Below are positions 33,242 through 44,024 of a stretch of 64,000 nucleotides of DNA, one piece after another. Within the stretch, counting starts at the first letter, position 1, and each line of letters begins with the position of its first letter. Under the pieces are notes generated by a model. It was not told where the DNA came from. It was given only the letters and a program-made list of their open reading frames with translations, and ran no database searches. The stretch covers positions 560,439-624,438 of the forward strand of contig NZ_PHNC01000031.1 of the NCBI RefSeq assembly GCF_003121295.1, in the 5' to 3' direction. A program made the translations under genes and the position numbers. The stretch is from Streptomyces orinoci. GTDB lineage: Bacteria > Actinomycetota > Actinomycetes > Streptomycetales > Streptomycetaceae.

Positions 33242-34639
33242 TCATGCCGGACCATCGTCGCCGGTGGTGCGGCCGGAGGCGACTTCCGCCAGTCGCCGGT
33301 GTTCGGCGGCCTTCGCTTCCAGGATGGCGGCCATCCGCAGGTGGTACTCGGGTTTGCCCTGCTCATAGACGTCCGGAATGCCGTCCTGGTCCTCGTCCCG
33401 GTCTTCCTCCGCGCAGAGCTTCTTGTACTTGTTGTCCCGCAGCTTGAGCAGGGTGGCCGCGCAGACCGCGGCGATCAGCGAGCCGACCAGCACCGCGGCC
33501 TTGACCTCGTCGGCGAGCAACGGGTTTGTGCCGAAGGCGAGTTCACCGATCAGCAGGGACACGGTGAACCCGATCCCGGCCAGTGAGGCGACCGCGAACA
33601 CATCCGGCCACTTCAGGTCAGGGTTGAGCTCGGCCCGCGTGAAGCGGGCCGCCAGCCAGGTGCCGCCGAACACCCCTATCGTCTTGCCCAGAACCAGGCC
33701 GAGCACCACGCCCAGCGTCTCCGGCTTGCGGAAGATGTCGGAGAGCGCGCCTCCGGAGATGGTGACGCCCGCCGAGAACAGGGCGAACAGCGGCACCGCC
33801 AGACCCGCCGACAGTGGACGGACCAGGTGCTCCAGATGCTCGCCGGGAGACCGCCGTTCGCCGGGGTGCCGGACACAACGCAGCATCAGGCCCATTGCCA
33901 CCCCCGCGATGGTGGAGTGGACGCCGCTGTTGTACATCAGCGCCCAGATCACCAGGGCCAGCGGCACATAGACGTACCAGCCCCGCACCCCCTTGCGCAG
34001 CAGCAGCCAGAACACCGCCAGGCCCAGTACGGCGAAGCCCAGTGCGGCGAAGTTCAGCTTGGAGGTGAAGAAGACCGCGATGATCAGGATCGCGAAGAGG
34101 TCGTCCACCACCGCCAGGGTCAGCAAAAAGGCCCGCAGCGCGGAGGGCAGGGCGGTGCCGATGACGGCCAGCACGGCGAGGGCGAAGGCGATGTCGGTGG
34201 CGGTGGGCACGGCCCAGCCGCGCAGCGAGCCACCGCCGGAGGAGGCGACGGAGAAGTAGACCAGGGCGGGTACGGCCATTCCGCAGACCGCCGCGACCAC
34301 CGGCAGGACGGCCGCCTTGGGATCGCGCAGCTCGCCCGCCACCAGCTCGCGCTTGAGCTCGATGCCGGCCACGAAGAAGAAGACGGCCAGCAGGCCTTCG
34401 GCCGTCCAGTGCTGCACCGACAGATGCAGGCCCAGGGAGCCGGGGCCCAGATGGAAGTCGCGTATCTCCGCATAGCCGCCGCGCAGCGGGGTGTTCGCCC
34501 AGACCAGCGCGATAACGGCGGCCGCCAGGAGGAGCACTCCGCCGACCGTCTCGGTGCGCAGGGCGTCGGTGATAAAGGTCCGTTCGGGCAGCGGCAACCG
34601 GCCGAGAAAGACGGAGCGGCGGTTCTTGGGCGCTGCCAC
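33242..34639 (-). CDS. nhaA: Na+/H+ antiporter NhaA with acidic C-terminal extension
   Basis: A 465-residue antiporter with about 12 helices. The ion-binding motifs are intact: PTATDIAFALAV (Asp corresponding to E. coli D133) and VVDDLFAIL (the D163/D164 pair), plus GIELKRELVAGEL. It exports Na+ in exchange for protons. The GTG at 34639 lies after AGGAGG. The C-terminal ~60 residues go beyond E. coli NhaA and contain EDRDEDQDGIPDVYE, which resembles a thrombospondin-type-3 calcium loop, followed by a helix (RMAAILEAKAAEHRRL). Confidence 0.93.
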   Translation of the reverse strand: MAAPKNRRSVFLGRLPLPERTFITDALRTETVGGVLLLAAAVIALVWANTPLRGGYAEIRDFHLGPGSLGLHLSVQHWTAEGLLAVFFFVAGIELKRELVAGELRDPKAAVLPVVAAVCGMAVPALVYFSVASSGGGSLRGWAVPTATDIAFALAVLAVIGTALPSALRAFLLTLAVVDDLFAILIIAVFFTSKLNFAALGFAVLGLAVFWLLLRKGVRGWYVYVPLALVIWALMYNSGVHSTIAGVAMGLMLRCVRHPGERRSPGEHLEHLVRPLSAGLAVPLFALFSAGVTISGGALSDIFRKPETLGVVLGLVLGKTIGVFGGTWLAARFTRAELNPDLKWPDVFAVASLAGIGFTVSLLIGELAFGTNPLLADEVKAAVLVGSLIAAVCAATLLKLRDNKYKKLCAEEDRDEDQDGIPDVYEQGKPEYHLRMAAILEAKAAEHRRLAEVASGRTTGDDGPA

Positions 34640-34771
34640 GATGGGGGACCTCCTGGAGTCGACTGGTACACGTGGGCACACGTGTGCGGATTGCCGACCA
34701 GACTTCCCGGCGCGCCTCTGATTTTGTCGAGATTTCTACGCGTTGGATATGTACTTTAGCCCGAATGACTG

Positions 34772-34801
34772 AAGGGCGCCCGGTCGAAACCGGACGCCCT
34801 T
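34772..34801 (-). terminator. Terminator of acs
   Basis: Arms AAGGGCGCCCGGT and ACCGGACGCCCTT (one mismatch) enclose a CGAA tetraloop, 16 nt downstream of the acs stop. It lies in the nhaA promoter spacer. Confidence 0.8.
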
Positions 34802-34817
34802 AGGGGGTAAGACCAGG

Positions 34818-36782
<1,965 letters not shown>

Positions 36783-36963
36783 GACATCTCCCTTTCCCAG
36801 GGGGCCCGTTACGTCCCGGGCATAGCTCACCAGCCCGGGGCACACCCTGACAAGGGCTATGGAGAACTATTGGTTTAGACCTGTGTCCGGAGGGTTGTCC
36901 GAGGTCAACACGGTGGATGGCCGGAATTCGCCCCCCTGGCGCGGCCTCGCCGCAGATATCGGT

Positions 36964-38928
36964 CTACACGGCGTCCAGCACCCCCGGACGGACGGCGGCG
37001 AAGGTACGCGACCCCCGGTCGAGCACATAGGCCTGTGCCTCTGCCACATGGAAGTACATCCCCTGGAGGCGGAGTGATCCCTCCGCCACCCGCCGGGCCA
37101 CACAGCCATACGCCATCAGATGGTCCAGCTGCTGCATCACATTGACCAGCGCCAACCGCTCCACATCGTCCGCCACGGCTCGCTCGGCCAGCGCCACCTC
37201 GCCTCGTCCCAGCCGCCCGATCCGCTGCATCCGGGCCAGACTCGGCTGCCCATGCCGCAGCCAACGCCCCAGAGAGGTCAGGTCGTTGGGGTCAGTGCCC
37301 TGGTCCGGCCGGCCGGGTCCGGGGAGGGTGCCGGTATCGAGCAACGCCTGCATCGCCCCGCACCCCGAGTGCCCGCAGACGGTGATGCTGCCGACTTTCA
37401 GCACCTCCACCGCATACTCCACAGCCGCTCCGACCGAATCGCAGCTGCTGTCGGAGCCGGGCGGCGGCATCAGGTTGCCGACATTGCGCACCGTAAACAG
37501 GTCGCCCGGCCCACTGGAGGTGATCATGCTGGTGACCAGCCGGGAATCGGCACAGGTCAGAAAGAGCTCACTGGGCCGCTGCCCGTCCCGGGCCAGCCGG
37601 GCCAGCTCATCGCGGACCAAGGGGGCCGTATTGCGCTGGAAAGCACTGATCCCGCCGACGAGTTGGCGCCCGTCCCGACCCGTGTCCGCGTCGCCCGGGG
37701 TGCCGGGCCGGGTGAAGTGGTGATGACGCCATGGGGTCCAGGGCCGGTGGATATGCGGACCGGAGGGCTCGGTCGTCGGTCGTCCGGCGGTCTCACGGCG
37801 GACGCCGAACCGCGTATGGATGCACTGCCCCAGCGAGCAGAGCACGGCCAGCCCCAGTGCCGTGAGGACCCCCGGCAGCACTCCCAGCAGCACCACCGCA
37901 GTCAACGCCAATGCATATAGCGCGAGTTCGCCCATCTGCCGGCCCTGTCCGGGCCGCCGGAGCCTCCCCATCCGCACCCCGGACACCATGACCACCGCCG
38001 CGAGCGCCGCCAGCGGAATCACCCCCGAGAAGCCGGCCAGCAGCCCGACGCCCGCCACCCAGCCGAGAGTCAGGCGCAGACTCACCCTGCCGCCCTCCGG
38101 GGCGGTGGCCACGTCCGGTCCCTCGCCCGAGGCCAACTCCCTTGCGGCAAGCAGCGCCTGTGCGCTTGCGGCGAGGGTGAGGGCGAGGGCCGCGGCGAGG
38201 GCGCCCCATACCGGTGTGTCCACAAGGGGTGGCGGTGAGCTCAGTTGTTGCGCGAGCCATGGTGCCCGGGGCAGCTCCAGCCACCCGCTCATAGCGGTGC
38301 CGACGGCCACAGCGGCGATCGGAGCCGGGATCACTCGTGCCCAATTGCCCCATCGTCCGGGCAGCTTGGGCCAGAGCAGCAGCGCCGCGGCCGTGACCAG
38401 GGCGATCATGAGCGCCGGGGGATGAGGGCGCCCCCACTCCTGATGGGCCGCCGCCGGGCCTGCCCCACCCAGGGCGGCGGGCAGTTGTCCCAGCGCGATG
38501 GTCAGCCCGACCCCCGCGAGCATCCCCGAGAGCGCCGACCTGCCCAGGCCCAGGGCCGCTTGCCCTACCCGCCGTACGCCCACTGCCAGTTGCAGCAGCC
38601 CGGCGAGCGCCGCTATGGCGCAGGCGACCCGCCAGCCGTGGTGCAGCACCAGCTCCGCCATCACCACCACCAGGCCGGCGATGGCCGGCCGGCCCGCATA
38701 CAGCGGAGAAGTGCCGAGCGCCGCCGCCGCGAGGCCGCCGGCCATGGCCGCGATCAGCCCGGTCTGCGGAGGAGCGGCGACCGCCAGTGCGATGGCGAGC
38801 GAGAGGACCAGGGCGCTCAGGGAGACGGCCACGGCAAAGGGCAGGTCCCGGCGCCGGCCTGGGCGGGCGGTGGGTAGCGGTTCAACTGTGTTGGCGGAAG
38901 AGGGCGGTGGGGTTGCTTCGGCTTGCAT
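36964..38928 (-). CDS. SulP-type anion transporter fused to beta-carbonic anhydrase
   Basis: A 654-residue two-domain protein. Residues about 25-410 form a SulP/SLC26 membrane domain with 10 or more helices (DLPFAVAVSLSALVLSLAIALAV; GTSPLYAGRPAIAGLVVVMAELV). Residues about 450-654 form a beta-carbonic anhydrase with zinc ligands in TCADSR (Cys, Asp/Arg dyad) and CGHSGCGAM (His, Cys). The STAS domain usual in SulP proteins is absent, replaced by the enzyme. It probably couples bicarbonate uptake with CO2/HCO3- interconversion, as proposed for Mycobacterium Rv3273. The ATG at 38928 follows GGGA. Confidence 0.92.
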   Translation of the reverse strand: MQAEATPPPSSANTVEPLPTARPGRRRDLPFAVAVSLSALVLSLAIALAVAAPPQTGLIAAMAGGLAAAALGTSPLYAGRPAIAGLVVVMAELVLHHGWRVACAIAALAGLLQLAVGVRRVGQAALGLGRSALSGMLAGVGLTIALGQLPAALGGAGPAAAHQEWGRPHPPALMIALVTAAALLLWPKLPGRWGNWARVIPAPIAAVAVGTAMSGWLELPRAPWLAQQLSSPPPLVDTPVWGALAAALALTLAASAQALLAARELASGEGPDVATAPEGGRVSLRLTLGWVAGVGLLAGFSGVIPLAALAAVVMVSGVRMGRLRRPGQGRQMGELALYALALTAVVLLGVLPGVLTALGLAVLCSLGQCIHTRFGVRRETAGRPTTEPSGPHIHRPWTPWRHHHFTRPGTPGDADTGRDGRQLVGGISAFQRNTAPLVRDELARLARDGQRPSELFLTCADSRLVTSMITSSGPGDLFTVRNVGNLMPPPGSDSSCDSVGAAVEYAVEVLKVGSITVCGHSGCGAMQALLDTGTLPGPGRPDQGTDPNDLTSLGRWLRHGQPSLARMQRIGRLGRGEVALAERAVADDVERLALVNVMQQLDHLMAYGCVARRVAEGSLRLQGMYFHVAEAQAYVLDRGSRTFAAVRPGVLDAV

Positions 38929-39217
38929 CGGCAATTCCCGTCTTCGTCGGGGGCGTGATCGGGCCGGAAGGCGATCACGGTCACGGCGTGCCGCGGCGGG
39001 AGAACTGCTGGGCGGCTTTCTCAACTCTCAGTAAATGGATAGTAATGGAGAGTAAAGAGCGAGGGGAAGTCTCAAAGGGCGGCAAAGTCGAGCTTCCGCC
39101 TATGGAGTGAATTTGTATGTTTATCAGCTTGTCGCATCTTCTTTTTCCTCCCTCCCATGCGAGGTTGACGGCGCTTGAGCGCTTGAACAGCGAAGCGATC
39201 AGAGGACGAGGTGGCTG

Positions 39218-40576
39218 ATGGCGGTTCCATGGAGGGTGACGCTAGGAGGACTCGCGGCATTGGCGCTGGTGACGGGCGCCTCCGGCTGTTCCGGGGAGTC
39301 CGGGGACGGAGAAGGCGGTGGTCAGCAGGGAGCCGCGGCGCCCAACGCGGCCCAGCGGCCGGCCCGCCTGATCGGCGACGGCTCCACCGCCGACACCGGG
39401 CCCCAGCCCCACCAGCCCAAGCCCCGACGGATGGCGCCCGGGGAGAAGCCGCCGCAGTTCGTCGTCTTCTCCTGGGACGGCGCCGGAGAGGACAGCCAGC
39501 AGCTGTTCTCGCATTTCCGCGAGGTGGGCAAGAAGTACAACGCGACCATGACGTACTTCCTCAGCGGGGTCTATATGCTCCCCGAGGAGAAGAAGGACGT
39601 CTATGAACCGCCGCGCCACTCGCCCGGCTCGTCGGACATCGGCTTCAACGACGTCCAGGGTGTCCGTGACACCGTGACCCAGCTCCGTGGCGCCTGGCTG
39701 GACGGCAATGAGATCGGCACCCACTTCAACGGCCACTTCTGCGGGCCGGCGGACGGCGTCGGCACCTGGTCGCCGGGGGAGTGGCGAAGCGAGATCCGGC
39801 AGGCCAAGAAATTCGTCCGGACCTGGAAGACGCACACCGGACTCAAGAAGATGCCGCCGCTGCCCTTTGACTACGGCAAGGAACTGGTCGGCGGGCGGGC
39901 CCCCTGTCTGGAGGGCCAGCGCAACCTCATCCCGGCGGAGAAGTCCATGGGCTTCCGCTATGACGCGAGCTCCTCCGGCGGCCGCCAGGTCTGGCCCAAC
40001 AAGATCGACGGCATCTGGGACTTTCCGCTGCAGGACGTGCCGGTGCCCGGGCGCCACTTCGAGACCCTGTCCATGGACTACAACTTCCTTGCCAACCAGT
40101 CCGGGACCACCAAGGGCGACCCCGCCAAGCGCGAGGCCTGGGGCGAGCAGATGAGGGACGGACTGCTCGCCGGCTTCGAGCGCGCCTACCACGGCAACCG
40201 TGCCCCGTTCTTCATCGGCGACCACTTCGAGTCCTGGAACGGCGGCACCTATATGCATGCCGTGGAGAGCGTGATCAAGACCGTCTGCACCAAGGAGGGC
40301 GTGCGCTGCGTGTCCTTCAAGCAGCTGGCCGACTGGCTGGATGCCCAGGACCCCGAAGTGCTGGCGAAACTACGGAAATTGGACGTGGGTGAGGCGCCGC
40401 GGAATGGCTGGGCCCGGCTGGCCGAGACCCAGTCCTACCCGCCGCTCACCCCGCCGGCGCACCATGTCCCGTCGATGCACGCGCCGTCCTCGCAGGAGCC
40501 CGAGGACAACGGCGAGGACGATGACGACGACGAAGAGGAGAGCAGGCCGTCCAGGCTCAGACAGGCTGAGGAGTAG
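39218..40576 (+). CDS. Polysaccharide-deacetylase-like lipoprotein
   Basis: A 452-residue exported protein: lipobox TGASGC (Cys at about residue 24), a low-complexity linker, then a NodB-like barrel. The His motif THFNGHF (H-x3-H) is present, but the first motif reads FSWDGAGED where catalytic deacetylases have FDDG, so the metal-binding second Asp is lost or displaced. The C terminus is an acidic tail (EDNGEDDDDDEEES). The ATG follows GAGG. It may bind or process cell-wall glycans; activity is uncertain. Its 3' end overlaps the convergent ATPase gene by 20 nt. Confidence 0.85.
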   Translation: MAVPWRVTLGGLAALALVTGASGCSGESGDGEGGGQQGAAAPNAAQRPARLIGDGSTADTGPQPHQPKPRRMAPGEKPPQFVVFSWDGAGEDSQQLFSHFREVGKKYNATMTYFLSGVYMLPEEKKDVYEPPRHSPGSSDIGFNDVQGVRDTVTQLRGAWLDGNEIGTHFNGHFCGPADGVGTWSPGEWRSEIRQAKKFVRTWKTHTGLKKMPPLPFDYGKELVGGRAPCLEGQRNLIPAEKSMGFRYDASSSGGRQVWPNKIDGIWDFPLQDVPVPGRHFETLSMDYNFLANQSGTTKGDPAKREAWGEQMRDGLLAGFERAYHGNRAPFFIGDHFESWNGGTYMHAVESVIKTVCTKEGVRCVSFKQLADWLDAQDPEVLAKLRKLDVGEAPRNGWARLAETQSYPPLTPPAHHVPSMHAPSSQEPEDNGEDDDDDEEESRPSRLRQAEE

Positions 40577-41549
40577 CCGCCAGCCGCTCGTCGAGGACAA
40601 AGGCCGGGTCCACCTGGGCCGCCAGGTCGGCCCCGGTCCTGGCGTTGCCCCAGCTCTCCGCGTTCCGCAGGTGGAAGTGCACCATCTGACGGGTGTAGCG
40701 CCGCCAGTCGCGCCGTTCATGGGTGGCGTCCGCCGCCTCCCGCAGGGTGCGCAGCGCCGCCTGGTTGGGCTGTTCGAGCAGTTCGAAGAGCGGCGGGCGG
40801 CCCTTCTCCATGGCGCGCACCCAGTCGGAGTGGCCGAAGGTGGTGAGCAGGTCGTCGCCGGCCTCCTCGCGCAGGAAGTCCAGGTCGTCCTGACCCTGCA
40901 CCTTGTTGCCCACCACCCGCAGACAGATCCCGAAGTCCCTGGCGTACTCCTTGTACTGGCGGTAGACGGCGATCCCCTTGCGAGTCGGCTCGGCCACCAG
41001 GAAGGTCATATCGAAGCGGGTGAACATCCCGGAGGCGAAGGAGTCACTGCCTGCCGTCATATCGACGACCACATACTCACCGGGGCCGTCAACGAGATGG
41101 TTCAGGCACAACTCGACCGCGCCGACCTTGGAGTGGTAGCAGGCGACACCGAGATCGGCTTCGGTGAAGGGGCCGGTGGCCATCAGCCGGACCGAGGCGC
41201 CCCGCTCCAGCCGTACGGTGCGGGCGCAGGCCCGGTACACCGGGTTGTCCTCGTCCACGCGCAGCAGCCGGGAGCCCTCGCCGGGCGGCGTTGTCTTGAT
41301 CATGGTTTCGGCGGAGGGGATGCGCGGGTTGGTGCCCCGCAGATACTCCTTGATCAAGGACAGCTGGGCGCCCATCGCGGGCAGTTCGGCGGCCTCCGCC
41401 TCGTCCAGCCCGAGCGCCGCGCCCAGATGCTGGTTGATGTCGGCGTCCACCGCGATGACGGGCACCCGGTCCGCGGCGAGGTGACGGATGAAGAGCGAGG
41501 ACAGCGTGGTCTTGCCGCTGCCGCCCTTCCCCACGAAAGCGATCTTCAT
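40557..41549 (-). CDS. MinD/CooC-like P-loop ATPase
   Basis: A 330-residue SIMIBI-class ATPase beginning MKIAFVGKGGSGKTT (deviant Walker A with signature Lys), then AVDADINQHLGAALG switch I and VVVDMTAGSDSFASGMFTRFD. It resembles CooC/MinD/ParA-type proteins that insert metals or position complexes. Starts at ATG 41549 or GTG 41555 are both possible. It is divergent, by about 100 nt, to a Fic-like protein. A direct partner is not evident. Confidence 0.87.
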   Translation of the reverse strand: MKIAFVGKGGSGKTTLSSLFIRHLAADRVPVIAVDADINQHLGAALGLDEAEAAELPAMGAQLSLIKEYLRGTNPRIPSAETMIKTTPPGEGSRLLRVDEDNPVYRACARTVRLERGASVRLMATGPFTEADLGVACYHSKVGAVELCLNHLVDGPGEYVVVDMTAGSDSFASGMFTRFDMTFLVAEPTRKGIAVYRQYKEYARDFGICLRVVGNKVQGQDDLDFLREEAGDDLLTTFGHSDWVRAMEKGRPPLFELLEQPNQAALRTLREAADATHERRDWRRYTRQMVHFHLRNAESWGNARTGADLAAQVDPAFVLDERLAATPQPV

Positions 41550-41650
41550 GTTCACCAAGCGTAGGTGTGCGGGTGCGTCCTGTGAGAGCGGTGGGTGAAC
41601 AAGACCACTCCTTCGGGGGGTGTTGGACTGGAGTGCGTACTGTCTTACCC

Positions 41651-42472
41651 ATGAGTACACCTGGAGACCCCCTCGCCGCCCTGGGCGCCCTGCCGGGCGT
41701 CGCCGACTCCGTGGACTCCGTACGCCGGGCCGTGGACCGGGTGTACGGGCACCGGGTGATGCGCCGCCGCAGCAATGAGGTGACCGCCGAGGCCGCGCTG
41801 CGCGGAGCGCGCGGTTCGGCCGCGCTGTCCGGAGCCGACTGGGCTCTCGAAGAGGTGCGCCGCCGCACCGACTTCAGCGCCGAGGGCGAGCCCCGCATTG
41901 TGGGCGCCGCGCTCCGGCTGACCGCGGAGGCGGGTCAACTGCTGAGCGTGTGGCGCCAGTCGCCGCTTCGGGTGCTCGCCAGGCTCCATCTGGTGGCGGC
42001 CGGCGGGGTGGAGGCCCAGGACCGGGTGGGGCGGCCCCGGCTGCCCGGTGAGCCGGTCGATGAGCCGCTGGTGAGGCTGGCGCTGCCCGAGGCCGATGAG
42101 ATGTCGGGCCGGCTCGAAGGCCTGGCCGGGCTGTTGATCGCCGGAAGCCAGGCGCCCGCCGTGGTGACGGCGGCCGTGGTCCATGGCGAACTGCTGGCCC
42201 TGCGCCCCTTCGGCTCGCACAACGGCCTGGTGGCCAGGGCGGCCGAACGGATCGTGCTGGTCGGCAGCGGCCTGGACCCCAAGTCCATCTGCCCTGCCGA
42301 AGTCGGATACGCCGAACTGGGCCGGGACGCCTATCTGGAGGCTCTCGACGGCTACGCCTCAGGAACCCCGGAGGGGATGGCCGCCTGGATCGCCCACTGC
42401 GCCCGGGCGGTGGAGCTGGGGGCGCGAGAGACCACGGCCGTCTGCGAGGCGCTGCAGCGGGGCGCGGCCTGA
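41651..42472 (+). CDS. Fic-like protein with degenerate active site (sometimes named oxidoreductase)
   Basis: A 273-residue helical protein. The region VVHGELLALRPFGSHNGLVARAAER (residues about 176-200) aligns by eye with the Fic core HPFxxGNGRxxR. The catalytic His is Arg185, the acidic residue and first Gly are changed to Ser-His, and the Arg pair is Leu/Ala; only the fold-forming P-F and N-G remain. The N-terminal ALRGARGSAALSGADWALEEV resembles the SSxIEGxxxTxxE segment of Fic proteins. AMP transfer is therefore unlikely. In related genomes it is often labelled oxidoreductase without visible cofactor motif. Confidence 0.75.
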   Translation: MSTPGDPLAALGALPGVADSVDSVRRAVDRVYGHRVMRRRSNEVTAEAALRGARGSAALSGADWALEEVRRRTDFSAEGEPRIVGAALRLTAEAGQLLSVWRQSPLRVLARLHLVAAGGVEAQDRVGRPRLPGEPVDEPLVRLALPEADEMSGRLEGLAGLLIAGSQAPAVVTAAVVHGELLALRPFGSHNGLVARAAERIVLVGSGLDPKSICPAEVGYAELGRDAYLEALDGYASGTPEGMAAWIAHCARAVELGARETTAVCEALQRGAA

Positions 42473-42809
42473 CCAAGTCCAGGGCCACAATGATGACTTG
42501 AGGTGCCGCCACACGGTAATGCGGCGGTACCGGACAAGCTCTGGCACCGCCGCTGGCACGTCCGCCGGGTTACCAAGCGTGCACGAAATTCGCCCATCAG
42601 GCCGGGTACTTTGCCCGCTGCCTGGTGCGACTGGCCCGTAATCGACGGGTCGGCGTCGCGTGGGTGCCCGGCGTTCGTGCGCGGTCCGTGGGGCCGTGGT
42701 GCGTAACGGGCGTCCTCTCGGATGTCCCTGGTCTCGCGGGCCGTTGACTCCTTTCTACTACCGCCGTGGGGCAAGCGGAAGGTTGGGCCGCAGTTCTTTA
42801 CTTTTATCT
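42473..42809. ncRNA. Probable small RNA locus, 6S-like (scr3559-type) by position
   Basis: This 337-nt spacer between the convergent Fic-like and HAD genes has no coding frame but strong structure. GCGGCGGTACC at 42521-42531 pairs with GGCACCGCCGC at 42543-42553 (10 of 11), and GGTGCCGCC/GGCGGTACC at 42502-42531 is an alternative pairing. An A/T-rich block lies at 42790-42812. From memory, S. coelicolor carries the 6S-like RNA scr3559 between SCO3559 and SCO3558, the same two genes. Strand and ends cannot be fixed from sequence; a minus-strand promoter in the A/T-rich block is one option. Confidence 0.45.
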
Positions 42810-43661
42810 TTAAAGCCGGGCAATACGGACAGGGGTGGGGGTGCTGTCCCGGCGGCGGCCGGCCAGCCACAGCAGCCCCGCCGTAACCGCCGCCGCGCCG
42901 ATCGCGACCCCGACCAGGGCGGAGGCGGACGGCCTGGGCAGTGACGACAGCCGCTGCTTGAGCCGCACCGGGCGGTTGAAGGAAAGAACCGGCCAGTCGC
43001 GGGCCAGGGCTTCGCGGCGCAGCGCACGGTCGGGGTTGACGGCATGCGGATGGCCGACGGATTCCAGCATCGGCAGATCCGTCACCGAGTCGCTGTAGGC
43101 GTAGGAGCCCGCCAGGTCGTACCCCTCCGACTCGGACAGCTGCCTTATCGCCTCGGCCTTGGTGGGGCCATAGGCGTAGTACTCGATCTCGCCGGTGAAG
43201 GCGCCGTCCTCCACCGCCATCCTGGTGGCCACCACCCGGTCGGCCCCGAGCAGCCTCCCGATGGGTTCGACCACCTCGGCGCCGGAGGTGCTGACGATCA
43301 CCACATCGCGGCCGGCGGCATGGTGCTCCTCGATCAGCGAGGCTGCCTCGTCGTAGATGATCGGGTCGATGTGCTGGTGCAGCGTCTCGGCGACGATCTC
43401 GCGGACCTGCTGGACATTCCAGCCCCGGCAGAGTTCGGAGAGATACTCCCGCATCCGCTCCATCTGTTCGTGGTCCGCACGGCCCGCAAGGAAGACGAAC
43501 TGTGCATACGCGGTGCGCAGTACGGCGCGCTTGTTGATCAAACCGCCTTGGTAGAAGGACTTGCTGAAGGTGAGCGCGCTCGACTTCGCAATGACCGTCT
43601 TGTCCAGATCAAAGAACGCTGCCGTACGAGGCAGGGAGTGGTTTTCCACGCCGCCGAGCAT
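42810..43661 (-). CDS. HAD-IB family phosphatase with C-terminal membrane anchor
   Basis: A 283-residue HAD hydrolase: motif I AAFFDLDKTVI (DxDxT), motif II VIVSTSG, the lysine in PTKAEAIRQL and motif IV YSDSVTDLPML, followed by one hydrophobic helix (SALVGVAIGAAAVTAGLLWLA) near the C terminus. Homologues belong to the SerB-like HAD-IB group. The S. coelicolor neighbour of ssd is described as a morphological-differentiation-associated protein. The ATG has GGAGGG 5-6 nt upstream. The substrate is unknown. Confidence 0.9.
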   Translation of the reverse strand: MLGGVENHSLPRTAAFFDLDKTVIAKSSALTFSKSFYQGGLINKRAVLRTAYAQFVFLAGRADHEQMERMREYLSELCRGWNVQQVREIVAETLHQHIDPIIYDEAASLIEEHHAAGRDVVIVSTSGAEVVEPIGRLLGADRVVATRMAVEDGAFTGEIEYYAYGPTKAEAIRQLSESEGYDLAGSYAYSDSVTDLPMLESVGHPHAVNPDRALRREALARDWPVLSFNRPVRLKQRLSSLPRPSASALVGVAIGAAAVTAGLLWLAGRRRDSTPTPVRIARL

Positions 43662-43766
43662 AGAGGCCCTCCATTCGGCGTAAGCTGAGGCGTGTGGGTT
43701 TGCCTGAGAAGGCTCTCGGGTACACCATGGAAGTCACGGATCGTTCGCGACCGTGTCTAACCCGGC

Positions 43767-43832
43767 CCGACTCCTCCCCCCCCGAGTCGGCCGTGGGGAC
43801 GACCCCCGCTCTCCCCCCCGGCGGGGGTCGTC
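43767..43832 (+). terminator. Two adjacent hairpins in the HAD/ssd spacer
   Basis: CCGACTC/GAGTCGG at 43767-43790 is followed by a perfect 12-bp stem GACGACCCCCGC/GCGGGGGTCGTC at 43798-43832, inside the 457-nt spacer between two divergent genes. With no gene ending here, they may close an unannotated short transcript starting near 43680. Confidence 0.5.
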
Positions 43833-43995
43833 GCATGTCCGGATGTGTTTTGAGCATCTCGCTCGCACTCCCTTCGCTCCACCGGGCCCGGTCGGCGCCC
43901 GCGCTGCCTCCTTGATACACGTGACGGAGCGTAATCGGCAGGCTGCTCTCGGGAAGTCACCGGTATAGGTGAGCGGGATATTCACAGCCGCTGAG

Positions 43996-44024
43996 TTGTC
44001 CACAGTTTTTGACCAAGATCCACA
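43996..44024. promoter_or_regulatory. DnaA-box-like sites upstream of the tad operon
   Basis: TTGTCCACA at 43996-44004 equals the preferred Streptomyces DnaA box. A second TCCACA core is at 44019-44024, in the spacer about 95-120 nt before the ssd start. They may link the operon to the replication initiator or be coincidental. Confidence 0.45.
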
